Of a DNA stretch of 64,000 nt, positions 8,829 to 16,482 are shown piece by piece (within the stretch, counting starts at the first letter, position 1; each line of letters begins with the position of its first letter). Where the stretch lies: NCBI RefSeq assembly GCF_001544535.1, contig NZ_FCON02000002.1, positions 1 through 64,000 on the forward strand, given 5' to 3'. A model generated the notes under the pieces. The model was not told the DNA's origin. It worked only from the letters and a program-made list of their open reading frames with translations, and did not search any database. The translations under genes and the position numbers were made by a program. This DNA comes from Caballeronia choica. GTDB taxonomy: Bacteria; Pseudomonadota; Gammaproteobacteria; Burkholderiales; Burkholderiaceae.

Positions 8829-9104
8829 TCAGTGATGCGAATAGGTGGAAGAAGGATCGCCGGCCACGAACCGGACGCCCGATTGCGACGCCGTATCGGC
8901 CATTCCGCCGAACGCCGGCGTGGCGTGCTCAGCGCCGGCCTGATCGAGTGCGATGGTCTGGCTGACCGGCCCGCGTTGCGACGCGGGCGCGCCGGCGATC
9001 GGATCGTAGTGTGGCGCAGGGCCGTAGCCGCTGCTGGCGAAGGCGGAACCGGCAGCCGCCGCACTGACTGCGATCAGCAAGGTGGCGATGAGATGTTTGT
9101 TCAT
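8829..9104 (-). CDS. Small exported hypothetical protein
   Basis: A 91-residue protein with a clear Sec signal peptide (MNKHLIATLLIAVSAAAAGSAFA, shown here as its pattern of one lysine/histidine pair followed by about 17 hydrophobic residues) and a polar, low-complexity mature part rich in Ala, Gly, Ser and Pro that ends SSTYSHH. GAGG lies seven bases before the ATG at 9104. The gene is located between a DUF4148 gene and ohr on the same strand with short gaps, so it is probably cotranscribed. No domain is recognised; a periplasmic role is inferred only from the signal peptide. Confidence 0.75.
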   Translation of the reverse strand: MNKHLIATLLIAVSAAAAGSAFASSGYGPAPHYDPIAGAPASQRGPVSQTIALDQAGAEHATPAFGGMADTASQSGVRFVAGDPSSTYSHH

Positions 9105-9146
9105 GATGGAACCTCGGTCAAGTGTGTGTGAGTGTGCGTGGACGGG

Positions 9147-9462
9147 CCGGTTCAGCTTCCGCGATAGAGCGTCTGGAGGCTCGCGATCTGGCCGTCCTTC
9201 TGCGCCCGCACCAGTTCGTGACGCACATCGGCACGCGTCTTCGGCGAGGCGCTGAACTGGCTCGAAACGGATTGCTCGGTGCGCACGGCAGTGGAGGTCG
9301 TGGCGGTGTCGGCGGCTTGGGCCAGTCCGGAAGCGGCGAATGCGGCAAAGGCCAGGGCGATGATCGAAGTTTTCATGGTGTTCTCCTTGAAGCGATGAAA
9401 GTTTGGGAAACGTCCGGATCGCATCGGCTGCTGGCAACTCGTCGCGATCCGTCGTTGATGCA
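9147..9462. repeat. Direct repeat unit A (DUF4148 tandem duplication)
   Basis: About 316 bp that recurs at 9488-9803 with a constant offset of 341 bp and no insertions or deletions. It includes a complete DUF4148 gene, its ribosome site and about 85 bp of upstream sequence. The copies differ by scattered substitutions, so the duplication is neither brand-new nor ancient. Confidence 0.9.
9152..9376 (-). CDS. DUF4148 domain-containing exported protein, copy A
   Basis: A 74-residue periplasmic protein of the DUF4148 family, common in Burkholderia and relatives. A signal peptide (MKTSIIALAFAAFAASGLAQA) is followed by a short charged mature region with the family core TRADVRHELVRAQKDGQI and the C-terminal SLQTLYRGS. 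AGGAGAACACC precedes the start. It is a tandem duplicate of the gene at 9493-9717; the copies differ in the linker after the signal peptide (SVSSQFSASP here). Function of the family is not established. Confidence 0.85.
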   Translation of the reverse strand: MKTSIIALAFAAFAASGLAQAADTATTSTAVRTEQSVSSQFSASPKTRADVRHELVRAQKDGQIASLQTLYRGS

Positions 9463-9487
9463 TTGGGTCAGGCGTGTGATCAATGAA

Positions 9488-9803
9488 CCGGTTCAGCTTC
9501 CGCGATAGAGCGTCTGGAGGCTCGCGATCTGGCCGTCCTTCTGCGCCCGCACCAGTTCGCGGCGCACATCGGCACGCGTCTTCTGCGACGCGCCGGTCTG
9601 GCTCGAAGCGGATTGCTCGGTGCGAACGGCCGTAGAGGTCGCGGCGGTGTCGGCGGCTTGGGCCAGTCCGGAAGCGGCGAATGCGGCAAAGGCCAGGGCG
9701 ATGATCGAGGTTTTCATGGTGTTCTCCTTGAAGCGATGATGGGTTGGGTACCGTCCGGATCGCATCGGCTGGTGGTAACTCGTTGCGATCCGTCGTTGAT
9801 GCA
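9488..9803. repeat. Direct repeat unit B (DUF4148 tandem duplication)
   Basis: Second copy of the 316-bp unit at 9147-9462. Only this copy has the GTATC-box promoter module upstream (9819-9894), so copy A probably depends on read-through from copy B. Confidence 0.9.
9493..9717 (-). CDS. DUF4148 domain-containing exported protein, copy B
   Basis: A 74-residue paralogue of the preceding gene, with the same signal peptide and DUF4148 core (TRADVRRELVRAQKDGQI) and an identical C-terminus. Differences cluster in residues 37-46 (SASSQTGASQ here). It is the promoter-proximal gene of the minus-strand series DUF4148-B, DUF4148-A, small exported protein, ohr, hydrolase, and lies about 160 bp downstream of a GTATC-type repeat likely bound by a response regulator. 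Expected location is the periplasm; function unknown. Confidence 0.85.
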   Translation of the reverse strand: MKTSIIALAFAAFAASGLAQAADTAATSTAVRTEQSASSQTGASQKTRADVRRELVRAQKDGQIASLQTLYRGS

Positions 9804-9818
9804 ATTTGAACGCGCCCA

Positions 9819-9894
9819 CGTATCTGGCTTGTGTCGGGATCGGGGCGTTTTTGCAAGCCTGTGTATCAGCGGCTACGCAGATACATTGCGATAC
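9819..9894 (-). promoter_or_regulatory. Promoter module 1 with OmpR-type GTATC repeat
   Basis: Read on the minus strand, GTATCGCAATGTATC (9894-9880) is a direct repeat of GTATC with 10-bp phasing, the arrangement bound by OmpR-family regulators. About 45 bp further on is the block CCGACACAAGCCAGATACG (9837-9819). Both blocks, with nearly the same spacing, recur at 10562-10638. The module faces DUF4148 copy B. The regulator at 11192 is the obvious candidate; this is inference. Confidence 0.55.
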
Positions 9895-9915
9895 GAAAGG
9901 CCTCTCGTTCGCGCA

Positions 9916-10449
9916 CTATTTCTGCGCCAGCAACTGCTTGATCGCCGCCTCGGTCAGCGCGTAGTCGCCTTCGCCGAAATGCGTGTAGACCACCTGTCCG
10001 TGCTTGTCGATGAGGTAGAAGGCGGGCCAGTACTGGTTGTCGTAGGCGCGCCAGGTCGCATAACGGTTGTCCTGCGCGACCGGGTAGGTGATGTCGAAAC
10101 GCTTGAGCGCGGTCTTCACGTTGCCGGTGTCGCGCTCGAACGGATACTCCGGCGTATGCACGCCGATCACGACCAGGCCCTGGTCCTTGTACTTCTGGTT
10201 CCAGGTCTTCACGTAAGGCAACGTGTTCACGCAGTTGATGCACGAGTAGGTCCAGAAGTCGACCAGTACCACCTTGCCGCGCAGTTGCTGCAGGGTCAGC
10301 GGCTCGCTGTTGAGCCACTTGTCGATGCCGGTGAATTCCGGTGCGGGCGCCGGGTGCGAAAGTGCGCCGGCGTGAGCCGCGCCGGCGCTTGCCGCGAGGG
10401 CGGTGAAGAGCGTGGCGGCGGCGGTGAGCGTCCTGAGTCGGTTGAACAT
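9916..10449 (-). CDS. Exported TlpA/DipZ-like thioredoxin-family protein
   Basis: A 177-residue periplasmic thioredoxin-fold protein. A Sec signal (residues 1-27, ending AHA) precedes the redoxin domain. The active site is DFWTYSCINCVNTLPYV with Cys70 and Cys73 as the CxxC pair; this extended motif is that of the thioredoxin domain of DipZ-type proteins. The later VIGVHTPEYPFERD and WPAFYLIDKHG segments are also typical of that group. It probably reduces or isomerises periplasmic disulfides. It is read away from the two-component operon and has its own copy of the GTATC-box promoter module about 180 bp upstream. Confidence 0.85.
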   Translation of the reverse strand: MFNRLRTLTAAATLFTALAASAGAAHAGALSHPAPAPEFTGIDKWLNSEPLTLQQLRGKVVLVDFWTYSCINCVNTLPYVKTWNQKYKDQGLVVIGVHTPEYPFERDTGNVKTALKRFDITYPVAQDNRYATWRAYDNQYWPAFYLIDKHGQVVYTHFGEGDYALTEAAIKQLLAQK

Positions 10450-10561
10450 GTCAGAGTCCTTTGAGTGCAGGGAGGTGGCCGGAAAAGGCCAGCGGGGTTT
10501 CGATGAGGTTGTGCACGATGACGGTCCGTTCGTTGAACATGACCGTATTCAAAAGCCCGCG

Positions 10562-10638
10562 CGTATCTGGCATGTGTCGGCAATCGGGCTGTCGTGCAAT
10601 GTTTTGTGTCCGGCGAAATGCCGGATACATTGCGATAC
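10562..10638. promoter_or_regulatory. Promoter module 2 with OmpR-type GTATC repeat (divergent)
   Basis: The 15-bp sequence GATACATTGCGATAC (10624-10638) is identical to that of module 1, and CGTATCTGGCATGTGTCGG (10562-10580) differs from its counterpart by one base. The box lies between the minus-strand thioredoxin gene (start 10449) and the plus-strand GFA gene (start 10694), so it could serve both, including the operon that encodes the response regulator itself. Confidence 0.55.
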
Positions 10639-10693
10639 AAAAGGCCGGCGGATTCCGTCTATAAAGCAGTCATCGATCGAAACGGAGAGTCAC

Positions 10694-11065
10694 ATGGATG
10701 CCGATGTGCTGAAGGGCGCCTGTCATTGCGGGCGCGTGAAATTCGAAGTGCGCACGGCCGTCGAGCCGGCGATGCGCTGCAATTGCAGCCTCTGCCGGCG
10801 CAAGGGCGCGCTGATGACGCCGCCGTTCCCCGTCGATGACCTGAAGATCCTCGACGGCGAGGAGGCGCTCGCGCTGTACGAGTTCAACACGCGCGTGGCG
10901 AAGCACTATTTCTGCAAGCACTGCGGCATCTACACGTTCCACCAGACCCGCACGGACCCGCGCTTCTGGCGCGTGAACATCGGTTGCCTGGAAGGCGTCG
11001 ATCCGTATACGCTGAGTGCGAGCGTCGCCGATGGCGCCAGCTCCTCCGTGGTGGAGGACGCATGA
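10694..11065 (+). CDS. GFA family protein (glutathione-dependent formaldehyde-activating-like)
   Basis: A 123-residue zinc protein of the GFA (CENP-V/Mss4-like) fold. The cysteine pattern is complete: GACHCGRVKFEV near the N-terminus, RCNCSLCRRKGAL at about residues 35-47 and YFCKHCGIYTFHQ near residue 80. The start at 10694 (MDADVLKGACHCG) has GGAG at 10684-10687. Family members have been linked to glutathione-formaldehyde adducts, but most are uncharacterised. It is the first gene of an operon with a 40-residue peptide, a response regulator and a sensor kinase; its TGA overlaps the ATG of the peptide gene. A stress-related thiol or zinc role is inferred. Confidence 0.85.
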   Translation: MDADVLKGACHCGRVKFEVRTAVEPAMRCNCSLCRRKGALMTPPFPVDDLKILDGEEALALYEFNTRVAKHYFCKHCGIYTFHQTRTDPRFWRVNIGCLEGVDPYTLSASVADGASSSVVEDA

Positions 11066-11184
11066 GACGCTTGCTCGCGATCGTCGCATTCCTCGCGGGC
11101 GGGATCGCGGCTGAAATGACGCATCCGGTCCTGTGTCATCTGATCGTGCCGGCCCGGGTGCAGGTGAAACGCAGAAGGCAATGA
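11062..11184 (+). CDS. 40-residue membrane peptide coupled to GFA and two-component genes
   Basis: A 40-codon frame starting at ATG 11062, overlapping the GFA stop (ATGA) and preceded by a strong GGAGG at 11053-11057. The product has a basic N-terminus (MRRL), one hydrophobic segment (LLAIVAFLAGGIAA) and a basic tail ending VQVKRRRQ, so it looks like a single-pass small membrane protein. It ends seven bases before the response-regulator start. The tight overlap and ribosome site support real translation. It could modulate the kinase or simply couple translation; function is unknown. Confidence 0.6.
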   Translation: MRRLLAIVAFLAGGIAAEMTHPVLCHLIVPARVQVKRRRQ

Positions 11185-11191
11185 CCAGAGT

Positions 11192-11932
11192 ATGGAAAAC
11201 ACCGACCACGTACTGATCGTCGACGACGATCGCGGCATCCGTGAACTGCTCGCCACGTATCTGGAGAAGAACGGCATGCGCGTCTCGCTCGCCGCGAACG
11301 GACGGCAGATGCGCGCCGTGCTGGAGCAGGGCGCACCCGACCTGATCGTGCTCGACCTGATGCTGCCCGGCGAGGACGGCCTCGTGCTGTGCCGCGAGCT
11401 GCGCGCGAGCAAGTTCCGCGCGGTGCCCGTGCTGATGCTCACCGCGCGCAGTGAAGAGGCGGACCGCATCGTCGGTCTGGAGATGGGCGCCGACGACTAT
11501 CTGCCGAAGCCGTTCGCGGTGCGCGAACTCCTTGCGCGCATCCGCTCGGTGTTGCGCCGGGCGCGCATGCTGCCACCGGGCATGGAAGTCAGCGAATCGG
11601 TCCAGATGCTGAGCTTCGGCGACTGGCGGCTCGACACCACCGCGCGCCATCTGCTCGACGAGAACGACACGATGGTCGCGCTCTCCGGCGCCGAGTACCG
11701 GCTGCTGCGCGTGTTCCTCGATCATCCGCAGCGCGTGCTCACGCGCGATCAGTTGCTCAGCCTCACGCAGGGCCGTCAGGCCGATCCGTTCGACCGCTCG
11801 ATCGACCTGCTCGTGAGCCGCCTGCGCCAGCGCCTGCGGGACGTCGCGCGCGAGCCGCGCTACATCAAGACGCTGCGCAGCGAAGGCTACGTGTTCTCCG
11901 CGGCGGTCGTGCCGGTCGAAGGTCCGAAATGA
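11192..11932 (+). CDS. OmpR-family response regulator
   Basis: A 246-residue transcription factor. The receiver domain (1-120) has the acidic pocket DDD at 11-13, phospho-acceptor Asp55 in VLDLMLPGEDG, and the conserved Lys in YLPKPF. The C-terminal winged helix (about 145-240) contains LSGAEYRLLRVFLDHPQRVL and the recognition part DRSIDLLVSRLRQRL. The ATG of the histidine kinase overlaps its stop, so the pair is cotranslated. The likely target is the duplicated GTATC repeat flanking the nearby thioredoxin, DUF4148 and GFA genes, which would make this an autoregulated envelope-stress system. Confidence 0.93.
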   Translation: MENTDHVLIVDDDRGIRELLATYLEKNGMRVSLAANGRQMRAVLEQGAPDLIVLDLMLPGEDGLVLCRELRASKFRAVPVLMLTARSEEADRIVGLEMGADDYLPKPFAVRELLARIRSVLRRARMLPPGMEVSESVQMLSFGDWRLDTTARHLLDENDTMVALSGAEYRLLRVFLDHPQRVLTRDQLLSLTQGRQADPFDRSIDLLVSRLRQRLRDVAREPRYIKTLRSEGYVFSAAVVPVEGPK

Positions 11933-13260
11933 ACCTGCATGCCCTGTTGCACTGGCCGCGCACGCTGTTCGCGAGGCTCGCGCTGATTCTCTTCGTCGGG
12001 CTCGCGCTCGCTCAGGCGATGTCGTTCTGGCTCACGATGACCGAGCGCGACCAGTCGATGACCAACGTGATGATGGGTTACATCGAACGCGAGGTCGTGA
12101 GTTCGGTCGCGCTGCTCGATCTTCTGCCGCCAGGCGAGCGCGCGGCGTGGCTTCCGCGTCTCGCACGGCGCAGCTACAGTTTCATCCTCGGGCCGGGCGA
12201 GGGCGGCGCGCCGCCCGATGCGCAGCTTTCCGCGCGGGTGGCGGAATCGATCGAGTCGGGGGTCGGCAAGCGCTATCCGGTCACCGTGAACGCGCTTCCC
12301 GGCGACACCGAGCATCTGCAAGCGCACCTGCGCCTCTCCGACGGCGCGCCGCTCACGATCGACATGCGGCCGATGCCGGGCACGCCGCTGTCGGGCTGGC
12401 TCCCGCTCGTGCTGGTGCTGCAGCTTGCCGTGCTCGCCGCGTGCTGCTGGCTCGCGGTGCGGCTCGCCACGCGTCCGCTCAAGCAGCTCGCGCAGGCGGC
12501 CGACACACTCGGCCCCGACCTGAAGGCCGACCGCCTCTCCGAAGACGGCCCCGATGAAGTGGCACGGGCGGCGCGCGCCTTCAATGCGATGCAGGACCGC
12601 GTCGCGACCTACATGGCCGAGCGCATGCAGATCCTCGCCGCCATCTCCCACGATCTCCAGACGCCGATCACGCGGATGCGTCTCAGGGTCGACGTGATGG
12701 ACGACGACGCGCAAGGCGCGAAGCTGCAACAGGACCTGCAGGAGATGGAGTCGCTCGTGAAGGAGGGCGTGACCTACGCGCGCACGATGCACGGCGCGAC
12801 CGAGGTCCTGCTCCGTGTCGATCCCGATGCGCTCTTCGACAGCCTCGTCTGCGATTACCTCGATGCGGGCAAGAGCGTGTCCCTTCATGGCCGCATTGGC
12901 GCCGAACTGGTGACGCGTCCGCAGGCGCTGCGGCGCATCGTCGGCAATCTCGTGGACAACGCGCTCAAGTTCGCCGGCGAGGCTGAAATCAGGGTGAACG
13001 AACCGCGCGACGGCACCGTGACGATCTCCGTGCTCGATCGTGGACCGGGCATCCCGCCCGAATCGCTGGGGTCGGTGTTCGAACCGTTCTTCCGGCTGGA
13101 GGGGTCGCGCAATCGTCAAACGGGGGGCACCGGGCTTGGCCTCGCGATCGCACGGCAACTCACGCTCGCGATGAACGCGACGCTCACGCTGCAGAATCGG
13201 CCGGAAGGCGGGCTGGAGGCGCGGATCGTGATGCGACGGGTGATTGAATCGGCCGACTGA
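11929..13260 (+). CDS. Sensor histidine kinase (EnvZ-like architecture)
   Basis: A 443-residue inner-membrane kinase. TM1 is at about residues 15-35 (LALILFVGLALAQAMSFWL), a periplasmic sensing loop follows, and TM2 lies near 155-180 (WLPLVLVLQLAVLAACCWLA). A HAMP segment is followed by the dimerisation/phospho-acceptor helix with His241 in ILAAISHDLQTPITRMR. The ATP-binding domain has the N box IVGNLVDNALKFAGE, G1 LDRGPGIP, the F box FEPFFRLEGS and G2 GGTGLGLAIARQL. Its start codon overlaps the regulator's stop. The signal is unknown; the surrounding thiol, peroxide and exported genes suggest envelope or oxidative stress. Confidence 0.93.
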   Translation: MNLHALLHWPRTLFARLALILFVGLALAQAMSFWLTMTERDQSMTNVMMGYIEREVVSSVALLDLLPPGERAAWLPRLARRSYSFILGPGEGGAPPDAQLSARVAESIESGVGKRYPVTVNALPGDTEHLQAHLRLSDGAPLTIDMRPMPGTPLSGWLPLVLVLQLAVLAACCWLAVRLATRPLKQLAQAADTLGPDLKADRLSEDGPDEVARAARAFNAMQDRVATYMAERMQILAAISHDLQTPITRMRLRVDVMDDDAQGAKLQQDLQEMESLVKEGVTYARTMHGATEVLLRVDPDALFDSLVCDYLDAGKSVSLHGRIGAELVTRPQALRRIVGNLVDNALKFAGEAEIRVNEPRDGTVTISVLDRGPGIPPESLGSVFEPFFRLEGSRNRQTGGTGLGLAIARQLTLAMNATLTLQNRPEGGLEARIVMRRVIESAD

Positions 13261-13409
13261 TCTGGACGGGTAAACCCGGTCAAACATCCCTTGGCGGTTC
13301 GAACGACACCTGAAAATTATTCAGCAATAGTTGAGCTGGACTGCATTGATCGAGAGGGTTGGAACGCTGAAACTGCGTCTACCAACTAACACGATCGATG
13401 GAGACAAAC

Positions 13410-14159
13410 ATGTTGCTCGACAGCAAAGTGGTAATCGTCACCGGTGCAGCCTCGCCGCGTGGTATCGGCCGGGCCACCGCCAACGCGCTTGCCGCACAGG
13501 GCGCAAAGGTAGTTATCCTGGACCTTAAGAAGCAAGACGCCGAAAGCGCCGCACGCGATCTTGGCGAAGCTCACCTCGGCCTCGCGTGCGACGTAACCGA
13601 CAAGGTCGCGTGCATTGCAGCTGCTAAGGCAGTCATCGAAAAGTACGGCCGCGTCGACGGGCTGATCAACAACGCGGGCATCACCCAGCCGTTGAAGACG
13701 ATGGACATCGAAGCGGGCAACTTCGATGCCGTTATTGACGTCAACCTGCGCGGCACGCTCTACATGTCGCAGGCAGTCATTCCGCAGATGAGAACGCAAA
13801 AGAGTGGCAGCATCGTGTGCATGTCGTCGGTTTCCGCGCAACGCGGCGGCGGCATCTTCGGCGGGCCGCACTATAGCGCTGCGAAGGCAGGCGTACTCGG
13901 TCTCGCTCGCGCGATGGCGCGCGAACTCGGCTCGGACAACATCCGCGTCAACTCGATCACGCCGGGCCTGATCCAGACCGACATCACCGGCGACAAGCTC
14001 ACCACCGAGATGCGCGCGGACATCATCAAGGGCATTCCGCTAGGCCGTCTCGGCGATGCGGCCGATGTCGCCAACGCGTGCCTGTTCCTGTCCAGCGACC
14101 TGTCGGCCTATCTCACCGGCATCACACTCGACGTCAACGGCGGTATGTTGATCCACTAA
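13410..14159 (+). CDS. SDR-family NAD(P)-dependent oxidoreductase
   Basis: A 249-residue classical short-chain dehydrogenase. The Rossmann motif is TGAASPRGIGRA, with a two-residue insertion versus the usual TGxxxGIG; NNAG occurs near residue 85, Ser near 138 (MSSVSAQRG) and the catalytic Tyr-x3-Lys as HYSAAKAGV. The start at 13410 is preferred because GGAG (13400-13403) is well placed; an in-frame ATG lies four codons earlier. It is the first gene of a four-gene unit with an ACS-family transporter and a two-part transketolase. It probably oxidises a sugar, polyol or hydroxy acid before C2 transfer. No regulator gene is adjacent. Confidence 0.88.
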   Translation: MLLDSKVVIVTGAASPRGIGRATANALAAQGAKVVILDLKKQDAESAARDLGEAHLGLACDVTDKVACIAAAKAVIEKYGRVDGLINNAGITQPLKTMDIEAGNFDAVIDVNLRGTLYMSQAVIPQMRTQKSGSIVCMSSVSAQRGGGIFGGPHYSAAKAGVLGLARAMARELGSDNIRVNSITPGLIQTDITGDKLTTEMRADIIKGIPLGRLGDAADVANACLFLSSDLSAYLTGITLDVNGGMLIH

Positions 14160-14285
14160 GAACGGCATCCACCGCGATCGTGGCGGATGAGTCAATGCAC
14201 CCGGGGACAACCGGGGCGATCTGCAGCCTTGCACAGAACCAGAGTAAGGCGCTAAAGCGCCAACTCTGGTCGACAGGAGACAAGC

Positions 14286-15614
14286 ATGAAAACGAAGTCC
14301 GCTGCGCCGTCAGTGACGGCCGATGGGATGGCGCTCGCCGATACGTCGAGCTTCGAAGCAAAAACGTATGCCAAAGTCGGACGGCGCTTGATACCGTTCC
14401 TGATGCTGTGCTACCTGGGCGCGTATCTCGATCGCGTCAACGTGGGCTTTGCGAAACTGCAGATGCTCAACGACTTGCGCTTTAGCGAAACCGTCTACGG
14501 CTTTGGCGCAGGCATTTTCTTTCTCGGCTATTTCCTCTTTGAGGTGCCGAGCAATCTCATGTTGCATAAAGTGGGCGCGCGCAACTGGCTTGCTCGCATC
14601 ATGCTGACGTGGGCGGTGATTTCCGCGTGCTTCGTCTTCGTGAAGTCGCCCACGACCTTTTATATCCTGCGCTTTCTGCTGGGTGTCGCCGAGGCTGGAT
14701 TCGCACCGGGCGTGATCCTCTATCTGACGTACTGGTTTCCTTCGGCACGACGCGCCAAGGCGCTCTCGCTCTTCTTCATGGCGATTCCGCTGGCTGGCAT
14801 TGTCGGTGGGCCGCTCTCCGGTTACATCCTGCATGCGTTCCAGGGCGTGCACGGCCTGGCCGGCTGGAAGTGGCTGTTCATCCTCGAGGCGCTGCCGTCG
14901 CTGTTGCTTGGCGTCGCGATCCTCTTCTACCTCGACAACGGCATCGCGGCCGCCAAGTGGCTCACCGGCGAGGAGAAGGCCCTGCTTGCACGCAACGTCG
15001 CGAACGACAACGCCCACAAGGTCGCCCACGTATCGATCCGGTCATTCATCGGCGACCGTCGCCTGTGGTTGATGGCTTCGATCTACTTCTGCGTGGTGCT
15101 CGGCCAGTATGGCCTGACGTTCTGGCTGCCGACGATCATCCGCAAATCCGGTGTCGCCGATCCGCTGTGGGTGGGTGTCTTCACCGCCATTCCGTACCTC
15201 TGCGCGATCATTGCGCTGCCGCTGGTAGGTGCAAGCGCCGACCGTCATCGCGAACGCCGTCTGCATCTGGCGATCCCGATGCTCGTATCCGCGGCAGGCT
15301 TCGCCACGCTGCCGATGCTGGGTGGAGTGGGCGCGTCGCTGGTGTGTGTCAGCCTGGCGGCTGCGGGCATTCTCGCTTCGTCGTCGCAGTTCTGGTCGTT
15401 GCCTACTGCGCTTCTTGGCGGCATGTCGGCTGCTGCGGGGATTGCCGCGGTCAACTGCTTCGCCAATCTCGCCGGTTTCTTCTCGCCGGCCATCGTCGGC
15501 TGGTTGAACGACCTGACCGGCAAATCGACGGCGGGACTCATCTTCATCTCAGTCGCCATCGTCATCGGTGCAGGACTTGTTTTCCTCGTGCCGGCCAAGA
15601 GCGTCAATCGCTAA
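14286..15614 (+). CDS. MFS transporter, anion:cation symporter (ACS) family
   Basis: A 442-residue, 12-helix inner-membrane transporter. The ACS signature at the first helix is YLDRVNVGFAKLQMLNDL, followed by the helix 4 pattern RFLLGVAEAGFAPGVILYLT. Relatives take up organic acids, sugar acids and aromatics by proton symport. AGGAGA lies five bases before the ATG. It is sandwiched between the SDR and the split transketolase genes, so it most likely imports the compound those enzymes use. Two paralogues of the same family occur at 41259 and 62150, each inside a different catabolic operon. Confidence 0.92.
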   Translation: MKTKSAAPSVTADGMALADTSSFEAKTYAKVGRRLIPFLMLCYLGAYLDRVNVGFAKLQMLNDLRFSETVYGFGAGIFFLGYFLFEVPSNLMLHKVGARNWLARIMLTWAVISACFVFVKSPTTFYILRFLLGVAEAGFAPGVILYLTYWFPSARRAKALSLFFMAIPLAGIVGGPLSGYILHAFQGVHGLAGWKWLFILEALPSLLLGVAILFYLDNGIAAAKWLTGEEKALLARNVANDNAHKVAHVSIRSFIGDRRLWLMASIYFCVVLGQYGLTFWLPTIIRKSGVADPLWVGVFTAIPYLCAIIALPLVGASADRHRERRLHLAIPMLVSAAGFATLPMLGGVGASLVCVSLAAAGILASSSQFWSLPTALLGGMSAAAGIAAVNCFANLAGFFSPAIVGWLNDLTGKSTAGLIFISVAIVIGAGLVFLVPAKSVNR

Positions 15615-15639
15615 ACCCACTTCACTTTCAGGAGACACC

Positions 15640-16482
15640 ATGAACACACCGTCATCAAATGCGGTGACGCTCGCCGAGCGCGCCTATCGGATTCGCAGAA
15701 ACGCCTTGCTGATGGGCGAAGTGCAGGGGCAGGGCTATATCGGCCAGGCTCTCGACATCGCCGATGTACTCGCGGTTTCCTACTTCGGCGCGATGCGTTA
15801 CCAGCCTCAGAACCCCGAATGGGAAGACCGCGACCGCTTCCTGCTCTCGAACGGTCACTATGCGATTGCGTTGTATGCGGCACTGTTCGAGGCCGGCTTC
15901 CTGCCGCCCGAAGAACTCGAAACCTACGGCAGCGACGACAGTCGGTTACCGATGTCCGGCATGGCGAGCTACACGCCGGGCATGGAGATGTCGGGCGGCT
16001 CGCTCGGCCATGGCCTCACTATCGCAGTGGGTCGCTGTCTTGGGTTGAAGCGCAAGGGTTCGGACGCATTCGTCTACACGCTCTTCTCCGATGGCGAACT
16101 CGATGAAGGCGCGATCTGGGAAGGCCTGATGTCGGCGGCGCACTGGAAGCTCGACAACCTGATCGCCATGGTCGACGTGAACAACCAGCAAGCCGATGGC
16201 CCGTCGTCGCAGGTCATGGCGTTCGAGCCGCTTGTCGAAAAGCTCGAAGCATTCGGCTGGTACACGCAACGCATCGACGGCAACGATATCGATGCAGTCA
16301 AAGCGGCCTTCGACAACGCGCGCAATCATCCGGAGGCCAGGCCGCGGATCATCGTCTGCGATACGCGCATGGGCTGCGGCGTGCCGTTTCTCGAAGAACG
16401 GGAAAAGAACCATTTCATCCGCGTTGATGCCCATGAGTGGCAACTGGCGCTCGCCGCACTCGAAGCAGGGAGACAAGCATGA
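15640..16482 (+). CDS. Transketolase, N-terminal (TPP-binding) subunit
   Basis: A 280-residue protein equal to the first third of a transketolase. It carries the thiamine diphosphate site: SNGHYAIALYAALFEAG, MSGGSLGHGLTIAVG, and the SDGELDEGAIWEG to VDVNNQQADG pair that binds the Mg-diphosphate. AGGAGA precedes the start at 15640. The next gene supplies the remaining domains and overlaps it by four bases, so the active enzyme is expected to be a heteromer. Split transketolases are usually tied to special pentose or ketose pathways rather than the central pentose cycle. Substrate cannot be named from sequence. Confidence 0.9.
   Translation: MNTPSSNAVTLAERAYRIRRNALLMGEVQGQGYIGQALDIADVLAVSYFGAMRYQPQNPEWEDRDRFLLSNGHYAIALYAALFEAGFLPPEELETYGSDDSRLPMSGMASYTPGMEMSGGSLGHGLTIAVGRCLGLKRKGSDAFVYTLFSDGELDEGAIWEGLMSAAHWKLDNLIAMVDVNNQQADGPSSQVMAFEPLVEKLEAFGWYTQRIDGNDIDAVKAAFDNARNHPEARPRIIVCDTRMGCGVPFLEEREKNHFIRVDAHEWQLALAALEAGRQA

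Noticed and set aside
13266-13283. CGGGTAAACCCG palindrome after the sensor kinase
   Set aside because: Short arms and no T-run; it might be an operator for the SDR operon but nothing else supports it.
11887-13287. Long minus-strand open frame opposite the sensor kinase (466 codons)
   Set aside because: Composition is extremely Arg/His-rich, as expected for the antisense of a GC-rich gene; the kinase motifs are on the plus strand.
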